Positions 1 to 8,540 of a stretch of DNA of 64,000 bases are shown in pieces; position 1 is the first letter of the stretch; each line of letters starts with the position of its first letter. A program made the translations under genes and the position numbers. The stretch comes from DASUAS01 sp963750045. Lineage in GTDB: Bacteria; Actinomycetota; Acidimicrobiia; IMCC26256; DASPTH01. A model generated the notes under the pieces. The model ran no database searches. It was not told where the DNA came from and worked only from the letters and a program-made list of their open reading frames with translations. Location of the stretch: assembly GCA_963750045.1 (NCBI GenBank), contig CAVVPD010000003.1, positions 1 to 64,000 of the forward strand, in the 5' to 3' direction.

Positions 1-37
1 TCGTAAAAGATGTCTTGGAGAGTATGGTCGAAGCAGG

Positions 38-1362
38 CTATCGGAGCGCCCTGCGCATCAGCTTGCCCGAGGGCGTGCGCGGCAGCGCCGCCGCCAGCTC
101 GACCCGCTTCGGCACCTTGCAGCCGGCGAGCGACTCGGCGCAGTGGCGACGCAGCTCGTGCGGGGCTGACCTCGGAGCCGTCGCGCAAGGACCACGATTG
201 CCGTGACGGCCTGCTGCCACTCCGGGTCCTCGCGGCCGACCACGGCGGCGTCCGCCACCTCGGGGTGGCGCAGCAGGACCTTCTCGACTTCGGCCGGCAC
301 GACGTTCTCGCCCCCGTGTGACGATCAGGTCGTCCATGCGATCCTCGACGTAGAGGAAGCCTTCCTCGTCGATGCGGCCGAGGTCGCCGGTGTGCAGCCA
401 GCCGTCCGCGTCGGCCCGGCCCGGGGCGACCGTCGGTCCCTGGACGAGGATCTCGCCGTCCGGGATGCGCAGGTGGGCGCTCAGCAGCGGCCGGCCGGCG
501 GAGCCGAGCTTGCGGCGGGCGTCGGCCGGGGCCAGTGTCGTCACCGGCGAGCAGGTCTCGGTGAGGCCGTAGGTCTGGACGACCGTGGCGCCGCGCGCCG
601 AGCGCCTCCTCGAGCGCCTCCTCCGGCACCGGGCCGCCGCCGATCAGCAGCGCCCGCGGGCCGGAGAGGTCGGCGCCGGCATCGAGCAGGCGGGCGAGCT
701 GCGTCGCCACCAGCGAGACGACGCTGATTCGCTCGGCTCGAGCGAGGCGGCGACGCGGTCGACGTCGAAGCCATCGTGGAGCACCGCGGCGGTGCCGTAG
801 ATCACCGAGCGCATGACGATGCTGAGGCCGGCGACGTGGCTAAGCGGCAGGCAGCAGAGCCAGCGGTCCGGGCTCGACGCCGATGTTGAAGGCCGAGCCG
901 ACGGCGCTCCAGAGGAAGTTGCCGTAGGTCAGCCCGACCGGCTCGGGCACGCCGGTGCTGCCACTGGTCATCATCTGGCAGCCGGGCGCATCCATGTCGT
1001 GCTCGCCGAGCAGCGGCAGGTCGGCCTCGGTCTGGGTCAGCTCGCCGGGATCGCTGAGGTCGACCGCCGGCTTCTCGGCGGCGATCGCCGCTGCTCGCTC
1101 GGCGGCGCTGAGCCGCGGGCTGAGCGGCAGCAGCACGCCCCGACCTTCATCAGCGCGTGGACCAGGACGACCTGCTCGCGGCGCGGCTGCATCGTCAGCG
1201 CGGCGACCGAGCCACGCCGCACGCCGTGTGCCTCAGCCGCCGCGCGACCCAGGTCGCCTCGGCCTCGAGCTCGGCGTAGGTCACCGCGGCCCCGTCCGCG
1301 ATCAGGGCAAGGCGGTCGGGGCAGCTCTGGGATCTCTGGGCGAGCCAGTCGTCGAGTTTCAT
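38..1362 (-). CDS. menE: o-succinylbenzoate-CoA ligase MenE, frameshifted
   Basis: MenE activates o-succinylbenzoate to its CoA ester in menaquinone synthesis. The start at 1362 gives MKLDDWLAQRSQ. The adenylate-forming core motif TSGSTGVPEPV lies near 960, then YGLTE-like residues, a GDLGRIDEEGFLYVEDRMDD hinge, and a C-terminal PSGKLMRRAL catalytic-lysine motif just before the stop at 38. No single frame spans the gene. The coherent protein needs several frame changes (about 1220-1140, 850-540, 320 and 130), probably sequencing errors. The usual lysine of the TSGTTG-x-PK signature is glutamate here. It diverges from menB with only 24 bases between the starts. Family assignment is firm; exact frames are not. 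Confidence 0.85.
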
Positions 1363-1386
1363 CGGGCGCCGGATATCGTGCCCATC

Positions 1387-2252
1387 ATGCCGAAACGCCA
1401 TAAGGGAGCTCCCCCGGAGGAGCAGCTCTACGCGCCGATCGAGTGGCGGGCCGTAGGCGAGTACGACGACATCCGCTTCGAGAAGGCCGAGGGGATCGCG
1501 AGGATCGCGATCGACCGGCCGGAGGTGCTGAACGCCTTCCGCCCGCAGACCCTGGTCGAGATCTCGGCGGCGCTGGAGCTGGCCCGCGAGGACACCGGGG
1601 TCGGCGCGATCGTCCTCACCGGGAAGGGAGAGAAGGCGTTTTGCTCGGGTGGCGACCAGCGGGTGCGCGGCGACAGCGGCTACGTCTCCGAGGGCGGCTC
1701 GCTCGGTCGCTTCCACGTCACCGACCTGCAGGTGCAGATGCGGCGGTTGCCGAAGCCGGTGGTGGCGATGGTGGCTGGCTACGCGATCGGCGGCGGCCAC
1801 GTCCTCCACGTCTGCTGCGACATGACGATCGCCGCCGACAACGCCTGGTTCGGGCAGACCGGGCCCCGGGTCGGGTCGTGGGACGGCGGCTTCGGGGCCT
1901 CGCTGCTGCGCGATCTGGTCGGGACCAAGAAGGCGAAGGAGTTCTGGCTGCTCTGCCGCCAGTACGACGCCGAGGAGGCGCTCGAGATGGGCCTGGTCAA
2001 CGAGGTCGTGCCGCTGGCGGAGCTCGAGGCGAGACAGTCGCCCGCTGCCGCGAGATGCTCGCCCTCTCCCCCTTCGCCCTGCGCCTGGTCAAGGCCAGCT
2101 TCAACGCCCACGAGGACGGCTACGCCGGCATCCAGCAGCTCGCCCACGACGCCAACCTGCTCTTCTACGGCAGCGAGGAGGCGGCCGAGGGCCGTGAGGC
2201 GTTCAAGCAGAAGCGCCCGCCCGACTTCGCCCGGTTCCCCAGAAGGCCATGA
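1387..2252 (+). CDS. menB: 1,4-dihydroxy-2-naphthoyl-CoA synthase MenB, one frameshift
   Basis: MenB, a crotonase-fold enzyme, closes the naphthoate ring of o-succinylbenzoyl-CoA. The protein starts MPKRHKGAPP. It has the MenB-type CSGGDQRVRG oxyanion-hole segment (residues about 86-95), the GYAIGGGHVLH helix and the SWDGGFG loop typical of MenB rather than generic enoyl-CoA hydratases. The frame breaks near 2030, after PLAELEAR. It resumes as ETVARCREMLALSP and ends in the MenB-like tail PPDFARFP. Length after repair is about 288 residues, normal for the family. Its stop overlaps the menA start in an ATGA, so the two are probably co-translated. Confidence 0.93.
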
Positions 2253-3130
2253 GGATCTGGCTCATGGCGGCGCGGCCGCGGACGCTGCCGGCGGCGATCG
2301 CGCCGGTGCTGGTCGGGACCGCGGCCGCAGTCGAAAGCGGCGGGACGACTACCGCGGCTCGGCGCATTCCTCGCTGCCCTGATCGGCTCGATCTTCATCC
2401 AGATCGGAACCAACCTTGCGAACGACTATTCCGACGCGCGGCGCGGCGCCGACACCGCCGACCGGCTCGGGCCTGTACGGGTCACCTCGGCCGGGCTGGT
2501 GACCCCCCGGCGCGTGCTCAACGCGACCTGGATCGCCTTCGGCGTCGCCGTCGCTTGCGGCATCTACCTGGCGGCGGTCGCCGGCATCGTGATCATCCTG
2601 GTCGGAGCGCTCTCGATCGCTGCCGGCGTGCTCTACACCGGCGGCCCGCGCCCCTACGGCTACGCCGGTCTCGGCGAGGTCTTCGTCTTCCTCTTCTTCG
2701 GCCTGGTCGCCGTCAACGGCTCCTACTACGTGCAGCTCGAGCAGCTCGATGCGCTGCCGCTGGGGCTCTCGATCGCGGTCGGCTTCATCGCCACCGCGAT
2801 CCTCGTCGTCAACAACGTGCGCGACCTGGAGACCGACCGACGCGCCGGGAAGATGACCCTCGGCGGTGCGGATGGGTCGCCACAACGCGGTTGTCCTCTA
2901 CGCGGATGCTGGTGCTAGGCGCCTTCGTCGTGCTGCCACTGGCGCTGCTTGCCGGCGGTGGCAGCTGGCTGCCGCTGATCGGCCTGCTGGCACTGCCGAT
3001 GACGGTGAAACCGATGCGGGCGATGACCAATCGCACCGACGGACCGGCGCTGAACGGCGCCCTGGCGGGCACAGGAGCGCTCCTCGGCGTGTTCAGCCTG
3101 CTGGTCGCGGTCGGCCTTTTGCTGGCGTAG
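2249..3130 (+). CDS. menA: 1,4-dihydroxy-2-naphthoate polyprenyltransferase MenA, frameshifted
   Basis: This membrane UbiA-family enzyme attaches the isoprenoid tail to dihydroxynaphthoate. The start is MRIWLMAARPRTLPAAIAPV, typical of MenA. The first aspartate-rich site is NDYSDARRGADT followed by RLGPVRVTSAGL, and the second is NNVRDLETDRRAGK. Several hydrophobic helices are visible, including IAFGVAVACGIYLAAVAG and the C-terminal LLGVFSLLVAVGLLLA. Three frame changes (near 2350, 2868 and 2905) are needed, and together they restore a normal length of about 294 residues. It overlaps menB by four bases and ends a few bases before menC. Confidence 0.9.
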   Translation: MRIWLMAARPRTLPAAIAPVLVGTAAAVESGGTTTAARRIPRCPDRLDLHPDRNQPCERLFRRAARRRHRRPARACTGHLGRAGDPPARAQRDLDRLRRRRRLRHLPGGGRRHRDHPGRSALDRCRRALHRRPAPLRLRRSRRGLRLPLLRPGRRQRLLLRAARAARCAAAGALDRGRLHRHRDPRRQQRARPGDRPTRREDDPRRCGWVATTRLSSTRMLVLGAFVVLPLALLAGGGSWLPLIGLLALPMTVKPMRAMTNRTDGPALNGALAGTGALLGVFSLLVAVGLLLA

Positions 3131-3134
3131 CTTG

Positions 3135-4189
3135 ATGCGCCTCGCCTCGGTCGAGGTCATCCCCTACGCACTGCCCTTCAAGGACCCGTACGTCACCGCG
3201 CGCGGTCGGCTCGAGCAGCGCGAGATGGTGCTGCTGCGACTGCGCTCCGATGACGGCCTCCTCGGCCTCGGCGAAGCGGTGCCGCTCTCGCTGCGGGGCG
3301 GCGCGACGACAGCCCAGGTCGTCGCCGAGCTGGAGGGACTGGCAGGGCGCGACGAGGTGGACGAGGAGACGTTGGGGAGCGGCGCCCTTGCACTCTCGGC
3401 GCCGGCGCGCTGCGCCGCGCTCACGGCCCTGCTCGACCTGCGGGGGCGACGGGCGGCTGGTGATGTCGCGCTTGCGGAGCCGAGGCCGGAGCCAGTCGAG
3501 TGCAACGCGACCTTGGTTGCCGGCGAGCCCGCCGCGGTGGCGGCGGGGGCCGAACGCTGGGCGAGTGAGGGCTTCACGACCTTCAAGCTGAAGCTGGGGG
3601 TCGGCGACGACGTCGGCCAGGTACGGGCCGTGCGCGAGGCGCTGGGACCGGATGCGCGGATCCGGGTCGATGCAAATGCCGCCTGGGATGTCGAGACCGC
3701 GCGGCGCACTTTGCGGGAGATCGAGCCATTCGATGTCGAGCTCGCCGAGCAGCCGGTCGTCACGCTCGAGGAGGCGGCGAGGTGTCGGAGTCGACCTCGA
3801 TCCCGCTTGCCGGCGATGAGAGCATCGAGAGCCGCGGCGACGCGGTGCGAGCGGTGAAGCTGGGCGCCTGCAAGCTGGCCGGGCTGAAGCTGTCCAAGGT
3901 TGGGGGACCGGAGGAAGCGATCGCGATCGCGGAGCTGCTGCCCTCGTTCGTCTCCAGCGCGCTCGACGGGCCGGTCGGCATCGCCGCCGCCGCCCAGGTC
4001 GCCCAGACCTTGGACCAAGCGACACTCGGCGTTCACCACTTTGCCCATGGCCTCGCTACGCAGCGCCTTTTCGCCTCAACCATCGCCTCGGTCGAGTGCG
4101 AGCTGCGTGACGGCATGCTGCACTCCCCAGAAGGGCCGGGTCACGGCGTAGTGATCGACGAGGAGGCCCTGCAGGCTCGCCGCCTCTAG
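3135..4189 (+). CDS. menC: o-succinylbenzoate synthase MenC, one frameshift
   Basis: MenC, an enolase-superfamily enzyme, dehydrates SHCHC to o-succinylbenzoate. The ATG at 3135 was chosen over the TTG three bases upstream. The catalytic KxK motif is in TTFKLKLG. Metal ligands follow in RIRVDANAAWD, ELAEQP and AGDES, and a second lysine lies in KLSKVGG. The reading frame breaks near 3778, after VTLEEAA, and resumes before SESTSIPLAGDES. The C-terminal half has the LATQRLFAS segment expected in this family. It sits between menA and menD in a menaquinone operon. Only the broken frame is abnormal. Confidence 0.88.
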
Positions 4190-4194
4190 CCGCG

Positions 4195-4230
4195 TGGCGC
4201 TTTACTCCCACGTAGGGGAATAAAGCGCCA
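4195..4230 (+). other. Perfectly spaced hairpin between menC and menD
   Basis: Arms 4195-4209 and 4216-4230 pair over 15 positions with one mismatch around a 6-base loop (ACGTAG). The outer ten bases, TGGCGCTTTA, pair perfectly. No T-run follows on either strand. It may be an mRNA stabiliser, an attenuating stem ahead of menD, or a weak bidirectional terminator. Confidence 0.6.
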
Positions 4231-4243
4231 TAGGCTCCTCGGG

Positions 4244-5982
4244 ATGGATTCCACGAATCGCAACACCGCCCTCGCCTCGGCCTTCGTCGAGGAGCTCGCA
4301 CGCGGGGGCGTGCGACACGCGGTGATCTCCCCCGGCTCGCGCTCGACACCGCTCGCGGTAGCGCTCTGGCGCCAGGCCGAGATCGAGAGCAGCGTGATCG
4401 TCGACGAGCGCTCGGCGGCGTTCTTCGCGCTCGGGGCCGCGCAGGCGACGCGAGCGCCGGTTGTCCTCCTCTGCACCTCGGGGACGGCCGCCGCCAACTA
4501 CCACCCCGCGATCTGCGAGGCCGACGAATCGGCCGTGCCACTGGTCGTCCTCACCGCCGATCGGCCACCGGAGCTGCGCGGGATCGGCGCCGGTCAGACA
4601 ATCGATCAGGTCAAGCTCTACGGCGAATCGGTGCGCTGGTTCTGCGAAGTCGGCACCCACGAGGCCGACGACGACGGCTTGTTGCACTACCGCTCGGTCG
4701 CCTGCCGGGCGCTGGCCGCCGCGCGTGGCGAGCTCGTCCCGGCCCCGTCCATCTCAACCTGCCCTGGCGCGAGCCGCTGGCGCCGCTGCCGGTCGAGGGC
4801 GCCGTAACCGCTACCGACCCACTTGCTCTGGAGGGACGCGACGGCCGGCCCCTGACGGCAGTGACGTCGATCGACCTCGAGCCCTCGGCCTTCCTGCTCG
4901 ACGAGATGGCCGGCCACATCGGCGACGCGATCGCCGGGGTGATCGTCGCCGGTCGCCAACTCGACCCGGAGCTGCGCGAGCCGCTCGCCCACCTCGCCCG
5001 CGCCTCGGGCTTTCCGATCCTCGCCGAGCCCACTTCCCAGCTCCGCTGCGGCCCCCACGACCGCTCCCACGTCATCTCGACCTATGACCTGCTGCTGCGC
5101 GACGAGCACTTCGCTCGCTCGGTCGTGCCCGACCTGGTCCTCCGTTTCGGCGAGATGCCGACGAGCAAGCCGCTGCGCTCCTGGCTCTCGGCAAGTGGCG
5201 CCGACCAGATCGTGATCGACCCCTATGGCGGCTGGAACGAGCCGACCAACCGCGCCGCGGCGATCCTGCGCGCCGACCCGACCGAGCTCGCGGCGGGCTG
5301 GGCGACGCGCCTGGAGAAGGAAGAGCGCCCGGCGCCACAGCGCTGGCTCGACGCCGAGCGCGCCGCGCGCGGAACGCTCGAATCGGCCCTGACCGATGCT
5401 CAGATCTCCGAGCCTGCCCTCCACCACGCCCTCGGTCTCGTCCACCGCGACGGCGACCTTGTCTACACCGCCTCGAGCATGCCGATTCGCGACCAGGAGG
5501 CGTTCCTTCCGCCAAACGAGACCGATGCCCTCTTCCTCTGCAACCGCGGCGCCAACGGCATCGACGGCCTGATCTCCTCCGGCATCGGCGCGGCCCACGC
5601 CACTGGCCGCCCGACCACGATCGTCACCGGCGATCTGGGGCTCCTCCACGACCTCGGTGGCCTGGCGGCGCTCCGCGACGTCTCGACCCCGGTCCGCGTC
5701 GTCGTCATCGACAACGACGGCGGCGGCATCTTCGGCTTCTTGCCCCAGGCTGAGGCACTCGCCAGCGAGGAGTTCGAGTCCCTCCTAGGCACGCCGCGCG
5801 GCGTTGGCGTCGCCAAGGCCGCGACGCTCTTTGAACTTCGGCATCAAAGAATCGACGGGCTCGCGCAACTGCAAGATGCGCTCGCCTCCGGTACGGGTCT
5901 GATCGAGGTTAAGGTCGCGCGCGACGGCAATGCTCGACTTCACGGCCGGCTCAGCGCCACCGTGCTCGAAGCTTTGCGCTAA
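4244..5982 (+). CDS. menD: SEPHCHC synthase MenD, one frameshift
   Basis: This thiamine-diphosphate enzyme condenses isochorismate with 2-oxoglutarate, the first committed menaquinone step. The N-terminus MDSTNRNTALASAFVEELAR, then the SPGSRSTPLAVAL loop, VDERSAAFFALG with the catalytic-region glutamate, and CTSGTAAANYHPA are all diagnostic of MenD. The C-terminal cofactor domain shows NRGANGIDGLISS, GDLGLLHDLGGL and a VVIDNDGGGIFGFLP metal/diphosphate segment. The frame breaks once near 4742, between RGELVP and VHLNLPWREPL. About 579 residues after repair is a normal length. Its stop overlaps the end of the convergent TolB-like gene by four bases. Confidence 0.93.
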
Positions 5983-6530
5983 CAGACGAGCGGCTCGGTC
6001 GCGCGGCCGGGCCCAGGGCGCCAAGAAGCTCCGAAGTAGGAGACCTGGCGGGTCTGGAGGATCTTGGTTGGGCACGAGCCGTCCGAGTTGACCTCGATCA
6101 CGGCGTCACCGAAGCCGAAGAAGCCCGCTTCGGTGAAGGGATTGCCGAAGCGGGTATAGACAAGCCGGCCACCCGACGGGTCCCAGCTCGGCGCGAGCTC
6201 GATCTGCTTGGGCGTGTGCGTCAGGCGACGTTGATCCGAGCCGTCCGCGTGCATGACAAAGAGGTCGGTGAGGGTGGCGGTGGTCGTGCCATGGCCAGTT
6301 GTAACCGTGCGTGGGCGCCCGCGAAGCAGGGCGAGTTCGGTCCCGTCGTGTGAGTAGACGGGTTCCAGCGCATCCTTGGACAAGACAGTTGTTCCACCGT
6401 TCGCAAGCCCGAGCACCACCGCTTCGCTCGCCCTTTTGCCGCGCCGCCTGGTGGCAGCCAAGCCGGTTCCGTCAGGCGAGAAGGAGGAGGGCCACTCCAT
6501 CAACCCATTGCGCCAAGCGGTCAGCTGGAT
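5979..6530 (-). CDS. TolB-like beta-propeller protein, N-terminus cut off at junction
   Basis: This is the C-terminal part of a WD40/TolB-type propeller. Repeated blades contain SFSPDG, VYSHDGTELALLRG, MHADGSDQRRLTH and SWDPSGGRLVYTRFG. The protein ends SWRPGPGRATEPLVC. Such proteins are usually secreted or periplasmic, but no signal can be seen because the upstream part is missing. The frame continues past 6530 only into unrelated NrdR sequence, so the gene is truncated by the join described below. Its tail overlaps the convergent menD tail by four bases. Function is unknown. Confidence 0.7.
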   Translation of the reverse strand: MQLTAWRNGLMEWPSSFSPDGTGLAATRRRGKRASEAVVLGLANGGTTVLSKDALEPVYSHDGTELALLRGRPRTVTTGHGTTTATLTDLFVMHADGSDQRRLTHTPKQIELAPSWDPSGGRLVYTRFGNPFTEAGFFGFGDAVIEVNSDGSCPTKILQTRQVSYFGASWRPGPGRATEPLVC

Positions 6531-6543
6531 CCCCCGGAGCGCT
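6527..6543. other. Junction between two unrelated actinobacterial sequences
   Basis: On the minus strand, NrdR coding sequence is normal up to VVVKRSG, then changes within GGATCC (6527-6532) into the TolB-like frame reading IQLTAWRNG. Two genes are cut at the same point in compatible orientation. Frameshift density and gene families also change here. A GATC-containing hexamer at the join fits ligation of restriction fragments, but a short-overlap misassembly is also possible. Confidence 0.75.
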
Positions 6544-6700
6544 TGACGACGACCAGGGGCAGCTCCTCCACCCGCTCGTAGGTGGTGAAGCGACGGCCAC
6601 AGGCCAGGCACTCCCGACGCCGGCGGACGGCCGCGAGGTCGTCGGCCGGGCGCGAGTCGACGACCTTGTCGTCGTCGGCCGAGCAGAAGGGACAGCGCAC
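6531..6700 (-). CDS. nrdR: Transcriptional repressor NrdR, truncated after the zinc ribbon
   Basis: NrdR represses ribonucleotide reductase genes, sensing ATP/dATP. A GTG at 6700 is chosen because it gives the canonical start VRCPFCSADD. Zinc-ribbon cysteines (CPFC and CLAC) and the signature RRRRECLACGRRFTTYERVE are present. The protein breaks off after about 55 residues at the junction, so the ATP-cone (about 100 residues) is missing. The intact gene presumably exists in the source organism. Its position next to the LysM gene and lexA matches the conserved lexA-chiZ-nrdR neighbourhood of actinobacteria. Confidence 0.88.
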
Positions 6701-6761
6701 CGCGCCACGGTATCCGCCCCGGTTCCGGCGCATCGCGCACGGTCGGCGCCGGCACGCGCAG

Positions 6762-6809
6762 CCACGGCGGCCCGGCCTCCCGTGGCAACGGGTGCCAGAG
6801 CCGCCGTGG
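6762..6809. other. Nested inverted repeat between the LysM gene and nrdR
   Basis: CCACGGCGG (6762-6770) pairs perfectly with CCGCCGTGG (6801-6809). The 30-base loop holds a second stem, CCCGT with ACGGG. No T-tract follows. It lies just downstream of the LysM gene on the minus strand and upstream of nrdR. It could be a factor-dependent terminator, a processing site or a structured leader. Confidence 0.45.
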
Positions 6810-6835
6810 GCGACGGTGATGGCGCACAGGGGCCG

Positions 6836-7297
6836 CTACCCGCTCCACTCGATGGTCTCCCCGGGCACCAGCACGGTGCCGTGGCGGGCCGCGGCCAGCG
6901 CGTCGACCACCGGGCGGGGATCCGTGCCCGGCGCCAGGCGGGAGGCGACCGACCACAGCGAATCGCCGGGCCGCACCACGGTGCTACGAGCGTCGGTGCT
7001 CCGAGCGCTCGTGTCGGCGGCGGCTGGGCGGCGCTCGGGGGAAGCGGGGGTGGAACCCCCGAGCGCGGCACCCGCCTGCGCCATCACGAGCACCAGCACG
7101 ACCACGAGGACGGCGACGACGACGCGTCGACGCCAGAAGGTGGCGCGGCTGACGACCCGGGACCCGCCGGCGGCAACGGCGGGACGGGGCGGCAGCGTCG
7201 TGGGTCGCTGCCGAGCCGTGGCCCGGGTCGTGATCGTGATGACGGCTCCTCGATCGATTCCTCGGTCGATTCCTCGATCCATGAGTGCTGTGGTCAC
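6836..7297 (-). CDS. LysM-domain membrane protein, ChiZ/DivS-like SOS division suppressor
   Basis: About 153 residues: a short basic cytoplasmic N-terminus, one transmembrane helix (VVVAVLVVVLVLVMA), a linker, and a C-terminal LysM domain (VVRPGDSLWSVASRL). Genes of this architecture divergent from lexA and followed by nrdR include mycobacterial Rv2719c/ChiZ and corynebacterial divS, which are damage-induced and interfere with division. The role here is inferred from position and architecture. The GTG at 7297 has an AGGAG upstream. The N-terminus contains three 12-base repeats (7248-7283) encoding DRGI units. Three SOS boxes and a PafBC-type promoter motif lie in the shared upstream region. 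Confidence 0.75.
   Translation of the reverse strand: MTTALMDRGIDRGIDRGAVITITTRATARQRPTTLPPRPAVAAGGSRVVSRATFWRRRVVVAVLVVVLVLVMAQAGAALGGSTPASPERRPAAADTSARSTDARSTVVRPGDSLWSVASRLAPGTDPRPVVDALAAARHGTVLVPGETIEWSG
7248..7283. repeat. Three 12-bp tandem repeats in the LysM gene
   Basis: Units 7248-7259, 7260-7271 and 7272-7283 are near-identical copies of CCTCGATCGATT. They encode DRGI repeats at the N-terminus of the LysM protein. Confidence 0.75.
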
Positions 7298-7331
7298 TTG
7301 CCTCTGCTCCTGTGGTGCGGCCCGCCAGGAG

Positions 7332-7354
7332 AGCGAACCACGGGGGTGTGACAG
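7332..7354 (-). promoter_or_regulatory. PafBC/RecA-NDp-like promoter motif upstream of the LysM gene
   Basis: On the minus strand CTGTCACAC is followed by 8 bases and TTCGCT. This resembles the mycobacterial LexA-independent damage promoter (TTGTCRGTG-N8-TAnnnT). The same 9-mer with the same spacing precedes recA at 25829-25851. The -10 match here is weaker than at recA. Confidence 0.5.
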
Positions 7355-7395
7355 TTATCCCGCTCTCCGTCTCGACCACGCCCACTCACCTGGGT

Positions 7396-7409
7396 CGAAC
7401 GGACGTTCG
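7396..7409. promoter_or_regulatory. SOS box (LexA operator) 1
   Basis: CGAAC-GGAC-GTTCG is a perfect CGAAC-N4-GTTCG palindrome of the Gram-positive/actinobacterial LexA type. It lies in the divergent LysM gene-lexA region and probably controls both genes. Confidence 0.9.
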
Positions 7410-7419
7410 TAGCGTCGCA

Positions 7420-7433
7420 CGAACGCCCGTTCG
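7420..7433. promoter_or_regulatory. SOS box (LexA operator) 2
   Basis: CGAAC-GCCC-GTTCG is a second perfect palindrome. It is centred 24 bases from the first, slightly over two helical turns, which would allow side-by-side LexA dimers. Confidence 0.9.
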
Positions 7434-7458
7434 GGTCAAGGGGTTCCCTCGAGAAATC

Positions 7459-7472
7459 CCGAACAGGTGTTT
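7459..7472. promoter_or_regulatory. SOS box (LexA operator) 3, imperfect
   Basis: CGAAC-AGGT-GTTTG differs from the perfect palindrome at one position. It is the site nearest the lexA start and suits lexA autoregulation. Confidence 0.7.
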
Positions 7473-7506
7473 GCCCCGAACGCACGATCGTGGTACCGTC
7501 GCCGCC

Positions 7507-8133
7507 ATGACCGATTTGACCCCCCGTCAGCGGCAGGTCCTCGAGTTCATCGACGCGGAGGTCCGCCACCGCGGCTACCCGCCCAGCGTGCGCGAGATCG
7601 GCGAGGCGGTGGGGCTGTCGTCGAGCTCGACCGTGCACGCGCACCTGGCGGCGTTGCAGGACAAGGGCTACCTCACCCGCGACCCCACCAAGCCCCGCGC
7701 CCTCGAGGTGCACCTCGACATCGAGTCGGGCGCGCCGATCGAGCGCCGGCCCGTGCGGCACGTGCCCCTCGTGGGCGACGTCGCGGCCGGCACCGGCGTG
7801 CTCGCGGCCGAGAACATCGAGGAGACCCTTCCGGTCCCGGAGGACTTCACCGGCGACGGCGTGCTCTTCATGCTGCACGTACGGGGGGACTCCATGATCG
7901 AGGCCGGCATCTTCGACGGCGACTACGTCGTCGTGCGCCAGCAGCCCGACGCCCAGCCCGGAGACACGGTCATCGCCGGCATCCCCGGCGAGGAGGCCAC
8001 GGTCAAGACCTTCCTGCGCCGCCGCAACAAGATCGTGCTGCGGCCGGAGAACTCCTCCATGGAGGAGATGGTCTTCGACCCGAGCGACGTCACGATCTAC
8101 GGGAAGGTCGTCTCGCTCCTGCGTCGGCTGTGA
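7507..8133 (+). CDS. lexA: LexA repressor
   Basis: LexA is the SOS repressor and self-cleaves when RecA is activated. The ATG at 7507 gives the family-typical MTDLTPRQRQVLEFI and a 208-residue protein. A winged helix (residues about 1-65) carries PPSVREIGEAVGLSSSSTVH. The cleavage site is Ala94-Gly95 in DVAAGTG. The catalytic dyad is Ser129 (RGDSM) and Lys167 (ATVKTF). Three SOS boxes lie 35-111 bases upstream, so autoregulation is expected. The GTGA at its end overlaps the VOC gene start. It appears intact. Confidence 0.97.
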   Translation: MTDLTPRQRQVLEFIDAEVRHRGYPPSVREIGEAVGLSSSSTVHAHLAALQDKGYLTRDPTKPRALEVHLDIESGAPIERRPVRHVPLVGDVAAGTGVLAAENIEETLPVPEDFTGDGVLFMLHVRGDSMIEAGIFDGDYVVVRQQPDAQPGDTVIAGIPGEEATVKTFLRRRNKIVLRPENSSMEEMVFDPSDVTIYGKVVSLLRRL

Positions 8134-8534
8134 TCAGTGCGCAACCGCTGGTCACGCTCGGCGACGTCGAAGCGGGGTCGCGCTGGTTCTGCGCGGTGCT
8201 CGGCGTCACCGCCGGCCACGGCGGGCCGCACTACGAGATGCTGATGGACGGCGACACGCTCGTCGCCCAGCTCCACCACTGGGACGCGCACACCGACGAG
8301 CCGGGCCACCAGTTCATCGGCGACGAGCGCGATCCGTCGCGCGGCAACGGCGTGCTGCTGTGGTTCGCGGTCGACGACTTCGACACCGCGATGGCACGGG
8401 TGACAGCCGCCGCCGCCGAGATCCTCGAGGGCCCGTTCCTCAACGCGGGCGCCCGCCAGCGCGAGGTGTGGCTGCGCGGTCCCGACGGCTACGTCGTCGT
8501 GCTCGCCGGCCCGCGCACCGAACCGGTCAGCTGA
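8130..8534 (+). CDS. VOC (glyoxalase/bleomycin-resistance) family protein
   Basis: A 134-residue protein starting VISAQPLVTLGDVEAGSRWFCAVLG, the usual opening of a VOC fold. Its second beta-alpha-beta unit is VLLWFAVDDFDTAMARV, and it ends in REVWLRGPDGYVVVLAG. Candidate metal residues are His and Glu in YEML, QLHHWD and EVWLRGPDG. VOC proteins include lyases, dioxygenases and antibiotic-binding proteins; the substrate is unknown. The GTG start overlaps the lexA stop by four bases. That suggests translational coupling and possibly damage-linked expression. Confidence 0.8.
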   Translation: MISAQPLVTLGDVEAGSRWFCAVLGVTAGHGGPHYEMLMDGDTLVAQLHHWDAHTDEPGHQFIGDERDPSRGNGVLLWFAVDDFDTAMARVTAAAAEILEGPFLNAGARQREVWLRGPDGYVVVLAGPRTEPVS

Positions 8535-8540
8535 CGCCCG

